From Phycisphaerae bacterium (GTDB lineage Bacteria; Planctomycetota; Phycisphaerae; UBA1845; UTPLA1), in assembly GCA_016935885.1 (NCBI GenBank), contig JAFGQA010000069.1, forward strand, positions 1-20,079: 20,079 bases of DNA, given 5' to 3'. The translations under genes were made by a program, and so were the position numbers. Of the stretch, positions 14,216 through 20,079 are shown piece after piece; the stretch's first letter is position 1, and each line of letters opens with the position of its first letter. The notes beneath the pieces were generated by a model that worked only from the letters and a program-made list of their open reading frames with translations, was not told the DNA's origin and searched no databases.

Positions 14216-16390
14216 TCACACGGTGACAAACCTGCCCGACTGGGCCGATTCGACGGCGGCGAAGGTTGCCTGCATGACGTTCTCGATCTCCTCGAACGGA
14301 ATCAAGGCTCGACCACCAGTCTCCACGGTTTCAATGAACCGCTTGTATTCCTCCGCGTGCCCCTTGTCCCAACGCGCTAACTTCATCTTCTTGAATCCAG
14401 CCCAACCGTAGCCGCGCAGCTCTCTGAAATTGTCCAGGCGCAGGGTCTTGGCGTCACAGAATACCTCGAGCGTCTCCTTCGGATAGGACTTGTGACCGTT
14501 GCCGAAGTAGTGCAGCGTCCCGATCGAACCGTCACCGAAGTACAGCGTGATCGTGGTCTTGTCCTCGCGGACGGCAACGCCCGGCGACTCGCCGATCTTC
14601 ATGGCCGCGACGCGAACCACCGGCGCCCCGGCGAGAAACGACATCAGATCGATCCAATGGCAGCCTTCGCCAATGATCCGACCGCCGCCCACGCTCGGAT
14701 CCTGGACCCAGGAATCGGCGGGGCTGACGCCCGCGTTGACCGTCATGCTCATGCACAGCGGCTCCGTCCGGCTCGCCAACAGCGACCTCATCTTCACCAC
14801 GTGCGGCGAGAAACGCCGGTTGAACCCAACCATCAACTGACACCCCGCCGCCCGCGCGGTCGCCTCGCGGACCTGATCGAGCTGCCCGGCGTTCAGGCAA
14901 AGCGGCTTCTCCACGAAGACGTGCTTGCCGGCCGCCAACGCCTCCAGGACCATCGGCGCGTGCGTATCGTGCCGTGTCAGCACGATCACCGTGTTGATCT
15001 CCGGATCGTCGAGCACCGTTCGGTAATCGCTCGCCGCCCGCTCGAAGCCGTATTTCTTCGCCATGTGCGAAGCCGCGACGCCGTTCAAATCAGCCGCACA
15101 GGCAAAACGAGCATTCGTCTTGGCTAGGCTCGGCACCGCGAACCTTTTCGCGAAGCCGCCCGCACCAATCAGACCGACGACGGCCCGGCCGGCCCCGGAG
15201 CCCGTCCCAAGACCGCGACCCCGACGCCGGGCATGTGATTCGTCACGGGCCAGAGACACAGTACTCGCCCGGGCCGACTCGTCACAAGCGTATCTCAGCA
15301 AAATCCCCAATGCATCGCGATCCTCCGTCAGTGAACGATACGCCTCAGCAGCTTGGCCGTGGTCGAACTCCTTCGTGATCAACGGCGAGACGTCCAGCCG
15401 GCCCGACGCGAGCAAGCCGAGAATCGCCTCGAAGTTCCGCTGCTCGGTCCAACGCACGAAACCAAACGGGTAGTCATGACCTTGTTCCTCATACGTCGGA
15501 TCGTATCGCCCAGGCCCATACGAACACGAAACCTGGAACGTCAGTTCCTTCTGGTAGAAATCAGACCGGCGGAGTCCCAACCCCGTCACGCCCACGAGAA
15601 CAATCCGACCTCGCTTGCGGCACATCCCGGTAGCCTGCTTGATGATCTCGTCGCTCTTGGACGAAGCAGTGATCAGGACGCCGTCCACGCCTCGACCGCT
15701 CGAAAACGACATCGCCGATGCCACGGGGTCGGCACCGCCGGGCACGTCCACGGTCTCGGCGCCGAAGCGCCGGGCCGTTTCCAGTCGTTTCGGATCGATG
15801 TCTATCCCGAGAACCCGGCAGCCATCCGCCAGCAGCAACTGCACGGTTATCTGGCCTATCAACCCCAGGCCGATCACCGCCACCGATTCCCCAAGCGCCG
15901 GCTCCAACAGACGAATGCCTTGCAGGCCGATCGAAGCCAACACCGTGAACGCCGCCTGACCGTCCGTCACGCCGTCGGGGATCTTCGCGCACAGGTTGCG
16001 CGGCACGCAGACCATCTCCGCGTGTGGCCCGTTGTTGGCCACGCGATCCCCCACCGTGAAACCTCCCACGCCTTCCCCGACGTCCACCACCACCCCCGCG
16101 TTGCAGTAACCCAACGGGAGGGGTTCATCCAAGCGAGTGAAGACGGCGTCCATCGTCACGAGCAAGCCGTCGGCCTTGATCTTGTCGATCACCTCCTTGA
16201 CCTTGTCGGGTTGCGCCCGTGCCTTGGCGATCAGGTTGCCCTTGCCGAACTCCAGGAGCATTCGCTCAGTTCCTGCCGAGATCAAGCTGGCCCGGCTCTG
16301 AATCAACAGATGCCCCGGCCGCACGATAGGAGATGGAACGTCGGCCACTTGGAGGTCGCCGGTCCTAAGATGCTGTAGTACCTGCTTCAT
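14216..16390 (-). CDS. Two-domain oxidoreductase: MDR plus Gfo/Idh/MocA
   Basis: This 724-residue fusion matches the bi-domain oxidoreductases found in exopolysaccharide and O-antigen clusters. The N-terminal half (1-368) is a medium-chain dehydrogenase/reductase: LISAGTERMLLEFGKGNL opens it, and AVIGLGLIGQ (G174-x-G176-x-x-G179) is the dinucleotide-binding loop. No obvious set of catalytic zinc ligands is seen. A charged linker (about 370-402) leads to a Gfo/Idh/MocA domain: VVGLIGAGGFAKRF (about 404-417), the EKP motif (494-496) and GEGCHWIDL (H578). The likely role is NAD(P)-linked redox chemistry on a nucleotide sugar; the substrate is unknown. The ATG at 16390 follows GAGGAA closely. It lies 53 bases after the deacetylase gene and is probably co-transcribed with it. 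Confidence 0.85.
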   Translation of the reverse strand: MKQVLQHLRTGDLQVADVPSPIVRPGHLLIQSRASLISAGTERMLLEFGKGNLIAKARAQPDKVKEVIDKIKADGLLVTMDAVFTRLDEPLPLGYCNAGVVVDVGEGVGGFTVGDRVANNGPHAEMVCVPRNLCAKIPDGVTDGQAAFTVLASIGLQGIRLLEPALGESVAVIGLGLIGQITVQLLLADGCRVLGIDIDPKRLETARRFGAETVDVPGGADPVASAMSFSSGRGVDGVLITASSKSDEIIKQATGMCRKRGRIVLVGVTGLGLRRSDFYQKELTFQVSCSYGPGRYDPTYEEQGHDYPFGFVRWTEQRNFEAILGLLASGRLDVSPLITKEFDHGQAAEAYRSLTEDRDALGILLRYACDESARASTVSLARDESHARRRGRGLGTGSGAGRAVVGLIGAGGFAKRFAVPSLAKTNARFACAADLNGVAASHMAKKYGFERAASDYRTVLDDPEINTVIVLTRHDTHAPMVLEALAAGKHVFVEKPLCLNAGQLDQVREATARAAGCQLMVGFNRRFSPHVVKMRSLLASRTEPLCMSMTVNAGVSPADSWVQDPSVGGGRIIGEGCHWIDLMSFLAGAPVVRVAAMKIGESPGVAVREDKTTITLYFGDGSIGTLHYFGNGHKSYPKETLEVFCDAKTLRLDNFRELRGYGWAGFKKMKLARWDKGHAEEYKRFIETVETGGRALIPFEEIENVMQATFAAVESAQSGRFVTV

Positions 16391-16443
16391 GTTCCTCGCC
16401 CGCTTGACCAGGACCCTCGAACCTCGATGCCCCGACGCGGCGT

Positions 16444-17355
16444 CTATGCTCGCGCCGCTTCATACTCGCTGCCAGGCAGTTCTTGCAATAGGCGCCGGGG
16501 GCAATCAGAAGCACCGTTGAGGAAGACCTCTCGTATACTCCCGAAACGAAAATCGTTCAACAGACGTCTCAACTTGAGCCACACCGTCCGCCGACCGCGA
16601 CGGAAAAGCCAGCCGCGGCACTGAATGGGGACCCTTCGGTGCCACGGCATCGGCGGGTATTTCGCCAACCCGGACGCCGTCTCGAACTCGTATGGGTGCA
16701 AGTACACGACGACCGGACGCTGCCGCTCGATCCGCCTCATCGCCCACCGTGTCCACCAGTAGGCGAACAACCGCAAGTAGCCCCCGCCCGCCACGGGCCA
16801 ACGCCGACCGCCGATCTCAAGCACCGACGGCGGAATCTCTAGAATCGTGCCCGCCGACGTCTCCACGATGTACGCACCCACGGGGCTGCCGGCCCATCCG
16901 TACCGCCGCCCAGCGAACGGAAAGATGCTGCTGTCGTAGGCGAAACCCTCCTCGGCCAGCACCTGGAGCGCCCAAGTCGCGCGGGGGGCAACCGAAAACG
17001 CCGGCGCCCGATGGCCACGCACCGCCGTTCCTGCGATGTCTTCAATCCGCGCCTTGCCATCGCGGATCTCCTTGCGGAAACCCTCGGGGCTCAGTCTGAA
17101 GACTGGGTAGTGATAGAACCCGTGCACGCCGAGTTCGTGCCCGCCCGATGCGATGTTCCGCACAAGCTCCGGAAACGCGGCCGCGACCTCACCCAAAACG
17201 AACCACGTCGCCGTTGTCTGGTGCTCCGAGAGCAGCTCGAGCAGGCGGTCGGTATTCTCGACCACGCGGCACGTCGGCTTCATCTCCACCCCGACCGTCT
17301 GGCGGGAAAACAGGTTGTTCGCATCCTCCACATCGATGGTGAGAGCATTGATCAT
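16444..17355 (-). CDS. Polysaccharide deacetylase, XrtA/PEP-CTERM locus type
   Basis: This 303-residue protein belongs to the NodB-like CE4 group, in the branch with a DUF3473-type C-terminus found in exopolysaccharide/exosortase loci. Motifs visible are NALTIDVED (D8, D11), GGHELGVHGFYH (H78 and H82 as metal ligands), VRGHRAPAFSV (R116) and the late VVYLHPYEF (H220). Expected reaction: metal-dependent removal of N-acetyl or O-acetyl groups from a polysaccharide or its lipid-linked precursor. No signal peptide is seen, in line with family members that start directly with the NALTIDVED strand. It is the first gene of the minus-strand run and faces the acetoacetyl-CoA synthetase gene across a 564-base gap. 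The start codon lacks a strong ribosome binding site. Confidence 0.87.
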   Translation of the reverse strand: MINALTIDVEDANNLFSRQTVGVEMKPTCRVVENTDRLLELLSEHQTTATWFVLGEVAAAFPELVRNIASGGHELGVHGFYHYPVFRLSPEGFRKEIRDGKARIEDIAGTAVRGHRAPAFSVAPRATWALQVLAEEGFAYDSSIFPFAGRRYGWAGSPVGAYIVETSAGTILEIPPSVLEIGGRRWPVAGGGYLRLFAYWWTRWAMRRIERQRPVVVYLHPYEFETASGLAKYPPMPWHRRVPIQCRGWLFRRGRRTVWLKLRRLLNDFRFGSIREVFLNGASDCPRRLLQELPGSEYEAARA

Positions 17356-17467
17356 ACCTACGGAACCTGCCGCCCCTCGAACATCACCTGCCTGCGCCGG
17401 TCGACTTCACGAGAACGCGTCCCACGCCGTCAACGCGGCACGGCGATCTGAGGACCTATCCCGATGC

Positions 17468-17524
17468 CGCGGCACAGGCCTCCTGCCCGCGTTGCCACCG
17501 TTTTCAGCAGCGGTACCACGGGGG
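17468..17524. repeat. Dispersed palindromic repeat, copy R2
   Basis: This aligns without gaps to 6081-6137 at about 38 of 57 positions; the ends are best conserved (GGCACAGGC at the left, ACCACGG at the right). It is a decayed copy with a weak central hairpin. It lies between divergent genes. Confidence 0.5.
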
Positions 17525-17788
17525 ACTCAGGATACCTTGTAATGGATCCAACAGCCAGCGCCAACGCTTGTGCAGTCGGCGTGCTCTCAGGTCATACGAG
17601 TGCGTCGACAGACCATTGGATACCTCCGCCATCGAAGTCGCCTGATCCTTCGGAGCCCGCCACCATCCCGATCGGCGTGGTTTCCACTCATGATATAAGT
17701 GCCGTGTGCGCGGAGGCCGTGCAGCCGAGGACCTCCCGCGGTTTCATCGGATTGCCCTGGCATCTGTTCCTTACAAGCGGCCTCGCAT

Positions 17789-17817
17789 TTGACGTGGAGG
17801 GCGAAGCGGAGAATAAT
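17789..17817 (+). promoter_or_regulatory. Sigma70-like promoter for the acetoacetyl-CoA synthetase gene
   Basis: TTGACG (17789-17794) and AATAAT (17812-17817) each match five of six consensus bases and are exactly 17 bases apart. Transcription would start near 17824, about 95 bases before the start codon at 17920. No operator-like palindrome was recognised around it. Confidence 0.45.
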
Positions 17818-17919
17818 GGACGCGGTGGTCGTACGCTGCACGCTCAGGTGTGTGGAAGTGGTGGCTCTCGCGCATTTCGGTCGCGACGGGAGTCCATACA
17901 GAAGGCAGGCGACAGACGC

Positions 17920-19857
17920 ATGCCAACGGCAAGGCCCCTTTGGCAACCCACGGACGAGCACATCAAGCGAACGCAGATGTACGCGTTCATGACCGAGAAC
18001 GCCGAGAGACACCACTTCAGGCCCGACTGGCCCTCGCTTCACAAGTGGTCCGTGACGCAGCGCGACCGGTTCTGGCGTGAGATGCTCGACTTCGCGGGCA
18101 TCCAGCCGACCAGGCCGGCCACCACCGTCGAGACCGGCGAAGGGATGCTCAGTACGAAGTGGTTCCCCGGCCTTGAGTTCAACTTCGCTGCCCACCTACT
18201 GCGTCACGACAACGAGCGCCCGGCGATTGAGGCCGAAGACGAGCTCGGCCGCACGCGATCCATCACCTACCGCGAGCTTCGCCAGCACGTCGCCCGCGTC
18301 GCCACGGCGATGCGGAGCGGCGGTATCCGGCGCGGTGATCGCGTCGGCGGCTTCATGCCGAACATTCCTGAGACAGTCATCGCCATGCTTGCCACGGCCA
18401 GCATCGGTGCCATCTGGTCGTCATGCTCGCCGGACTTCGGCATCAAGGGTGTCCTCGACCGCTTCGGCCAGATCGAGCCCAAGATGCTTGTCGCGGCCGA
18501 CGGCTATTCTTACAACGGCAAGCCGATCGATTCCCTCGATCGCGTCCGCGCCATCGTCGAGAAGATCCCCAGCATCGAGAGGGTCGTGGTCGTGCCGTTT
18601 ATGAGCGACGCGCCGGACGTCTCGTCCATGCCCAAGGCAGCGATTTGGTCCGACCTGCCCGTTGATTCCTGCGAGCTGGTCTTCGAGCCCGTGCCATTCG
18701 ACCATCCGCTGTACATCATGTACTCCTCGGGGACCACCGGCGTGCCCAAATGCATCGTCCACGGGGCCGGCGGCACGCTGGTGCAGCACATGAAGGAACT
18801 CATGCTGCACACCGATCTACGCCGCGAGGACACACTCTTCTACTTCACGACCTGCGGCTGGATGATGTGGAATTGGCTGGTCAGCGGCCTCGGCGTCGGG
18901 GCGACGGTGGCCTTGTACGAAGGCAGCCCCGCCTATCCCGGCATCGATCACCTGTGGCGCTTTGCCGAGCGCGTCGGCATCACCGTGTTCGGCACGAGTC
19001 CCAAGTTCATCGCCGCGTGCGACGAAGCCGGCATCAGACCGGGCGAGCAGCACGACCTCTCCAAGCTGCGCGCGGTGTTGTCGACCGGATCCCCGCTGAC
19101 CGTGGAGAACTTCTGTTGGGCTCATGAAAACATCAAGAACGACATGCAACTCGCCAGCATCTGTGGCGGAACCGACATCATCAGTTGCTTCATGCTGGGC
19201 AATCCCGTTCGGCCCGTCTACGCTGGTGAGATCCAGTGCATCGGCCTGGGCATGGACGTCCACGCCTTCAGCGCCGACGGCAAGCCGGTGATCGGCGAGA
19301 AAGGAGAGCTTGTCTGCTGCTCGCCGTTTCCTTCCCAGCCCACCGGCTTCTGGAACGACGAAGACAACAAGAAGTACCGGCAGGCCTACTTCGAGCACTT
19401 CCCGGGCATTTGGCGCCACGGCGATTTCGTCGAAATCACCGAGCGGGGCGGCGTCATTGTCTATGGCCGTTCAGATGCCACGCTGAACCCCGGTGGCGTT
19501 CGAATCGGTACGGCGGAGATCTATCGCCAGGTCGATGCCATCGGCGAAATCGTCGACAGCATTGTCGTCGGCAGGAACGCGCCGGACGCCGACGTGGAGA
19601 TCTGCCTGTTTGTCGTGTTGCGTCGGGGCCTGACGTTGGACGACGAGCTTGTCAAGAAGATCAAGACATGCATCGCCGAGGGTGCAACCAAGCGCCACGT
19701 GCCCAAGTATGTCAGGCAAGTCTCCGCTGTGCCATACACCATCAGTGGCAAGAAGGTGGAGATCGCCGTCGCGCGTATGATCCACGGTGAACACGTGCCC
19801 AACCGAGATGCGCTGGCCAACCCTGAAGTGCTGGATCAGTACCGCGGCATCATTTGA
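17920..19857 (+). CDS. aacS: Acetoacetyl-CoA synthetase
   Basis: This 645-residue enzyme is of normal family length. It activates acetoacetate with ATP and CoA to acetoacetyl-CoA, AMP and pyrophosphate in the cytoplasm. The protein opens with [18 protein letters not shown], as members of this family do. The ATP/AMP-binding loop is [15 protein letters not shown] (268-282), followed by [36 protein letters not shown] and the C-terminal SGKKVEIAV with the candidate catalytic lysine at 611. The short middle region and this N-terminus separate it from acetyl-CoA synthetase. The ATG at 17920 is chosen because the family sequence begins there; the open frame extends 456 bases further upstream without homology. 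It stands alone, divergent from the glycan cluster. Possible roles are ketone-body use or supply of acetoacetyl-CoA for storage polymers; context does not decide. Confidence 0.93.
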   Translation: MPTARPLWQPTDEHIKRTQMYAFMTENAERHHFRPDWPSLHKWSVTQRDRFWREMLDFAGIQPTRPATTVETGEGMLSTKWFPGLEFNFAAHLLRHDNERPAIEAEDELGRTRSITYRELRQHVARVATAMRSGGIRRGDRVGGFMPNIPETVIAMLATASIGAIWSSCSPDFGIKGVLDRFGQIEPKMLVAADGYSYNGKPIDSLDRVRAIVEKIPSIERVVVVPFMSDAPDVSSMPKAAIWSDLPVDSCELVFEPVPFDHPLYIMYSSGTTGVPKCIVHGAGGTLVQHMKELMLHTDLRREDTLFYFTTCGWMMWNWLVSGLGVGATVALYEGSPAYPGIDHLWRFAERVGITVFGTSPKFIAACDEAGIRPGEQHDLSKLRAVLSTGSPLTVENFCWAHENIKNDMQLASICGGTDIISCFMLGNPVRPVYAGEIQCIGLGMDVHAFSADGKPVIGEKGELVCCSPFPSQPTGFWNDEDNKKYRQAYFEHFPGIWRHGDFVEITERGGVIVYGRSDATLNPGGVRIGTAEIYRQVDAIGEIVDSIVVGRNAPDADVEICLFVVLRRGLTLDDELVKKIKTCIAEGATKRHVPKYVRQVSAVPYTISGKKVEIAVARMIHGEHVPNRDALANPEVLDQYRGII

Positions 19858-20012
19858 GGGCATCCGTAGGCTCTCCTCGCTCCCGAATCGCGGAGGCAAT
19901 TCAAAGAGCTCCAATGGAACCTGGCGCCCGGACGTCACGCCCGTGTCCACATTGCCGAGATCTGGTGCCGCGGCGGGCTCTGTTGCGACGTCCTAGCAGC
20001 CCGTGGCAAAAC

Positions 20013-20041
20013 TGTGGCACCGGCGTCTCGCCGGTGGTTTT
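20013..20041 (+). terminator. Terminator-like hairpin, dispersed-repeat copy R3
   Basis: CACCGGCG (20018-20025) and CGCCGGTG (20029-20036) form a perfect 8-bp stem with a TCT loop. A G and four T residues follow. The hairpin lies about 160 bases after the aacS stop codon, so it could end that transcript. Its left part matches 6082-6100 with a single difference, so it is also a member of the dispersed repeat family. The T-run is short for an intrinsic terminator. Confidence 0.45.
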
Positions 20042-20079
20042 CACGGTCAGGAACGGCGTTTCCGAACCGCTGTTTTCCC

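Larger units (their letters stand above)
17356..17919. other. Divergent intergenic region
   Basis: The first gene of the glycan cluster and the acetoacetyl-CoA synthetase gene diverge from here, so promoters in both directions are expected. On the plus strand a good candidate is seen at 17789-17817. On the minus strand I found no good pair of hexamers. A dispersed-repeat copy lies at 17468-17524. The open frame running through 17464-17919 into the synthetase gene has no protein-like character. Confidence 0.55.

Noticed and set aside
8081..17355. Polyketide or NRPS gene cluster
   Set aside because: FkbH and ACP are present, but no ketosynthase, acyltransferase module, condensation or adenylation domain is found, and the other genes are glycan-type.
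17464..17919. N-terminal extension of the acetoacetyl-CoA synthetase frame
   Set aside because: The family sequence begins at the ATG at 17920. The extension runs through a repeat copy and a promoter candidate and lacks homology-like text.

Overview
The window is a GC-rich bacterial segment, probably from a Planctomycetota-type genome. This assignment is an inference. It rests on the GC content, on intergenic DNA packed with short-period repeats, and on the gene mix: an OmpH/Skp-like protein, a DUF2723-type membrane protein, a secreted gluzincin-like protein, and an exopolysaccharide-type cluster with FkbH, an acyl carrier protein and a two-domain oxidoreductase. No rRNA, tRNA, CRISPR array, transposase or phage gene was recognised.

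Layout. The left third (about 250-5540) has three plus-strand genes: an OmpH/Skp-like periplasmic chaperone, an ABC1/UbiB-family atypical kinase, and a polytopic GT39-like membrane glycosyltransferase. The gaps before them carry repeats of period 7, 21 and 17 bp. From 5540 to 6250 there is no gene. This stretch holds a 129-bp hairpin element, further strong hairpins and one copy of a dispersed palindromic repeat. A lower-GC gene at 6252-7682 encodes a secreted HEXXH metalloprotease-like protein with a long lysine tract.

The centre and right (17355 down to 8081) is a minus-strand run of seven genes that looks like one operon or a few overlapping transcription units. In transcription order it holds an XrtA/PEP-CTERM-type polysaccharide deacetylase, a fused MDR + Gfo/Idh/MocA oxidoreductase, a membrane-anchored fusion of a left-handed beta-helix acyltransferase with a GNAT domain, a VOC protein, an FkbH-type HAD protein, an acyl carrier protein, and a DUF2723 membrane protein. 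A terminator-like hairpin lies beyond the last gene. The inferred theme is synthesis and acyl decoration of a cell-surface glycan. FkbH would load a small acyl group, perhaps glyceryl, onto the carrier protein, and the acyltransferase fusion would pass it to a sugar. The oxidoreductase and deacetylase would modify the sugar, and the membrane protein would act on the lipid-linked or exported product. The gap between the VOC and fkbH genes is filled almost exactly by a 132-bp nested inverted repeat.

At the right edge, divergent from the cluster, is a plus-strand acetoacetyl-CoA synthetase gene with a reasonable sigma70-type promoter. Another copy of the dispersed palindrome lies downstream and has the form of a terminator. 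The main points for a second look are the ACP-dependent glycan-acylation cluster, the beta-helix/GNAT fusion, the two hairpin elements at 5554-5682 and 11813-11944, and the dispersed repeat family.
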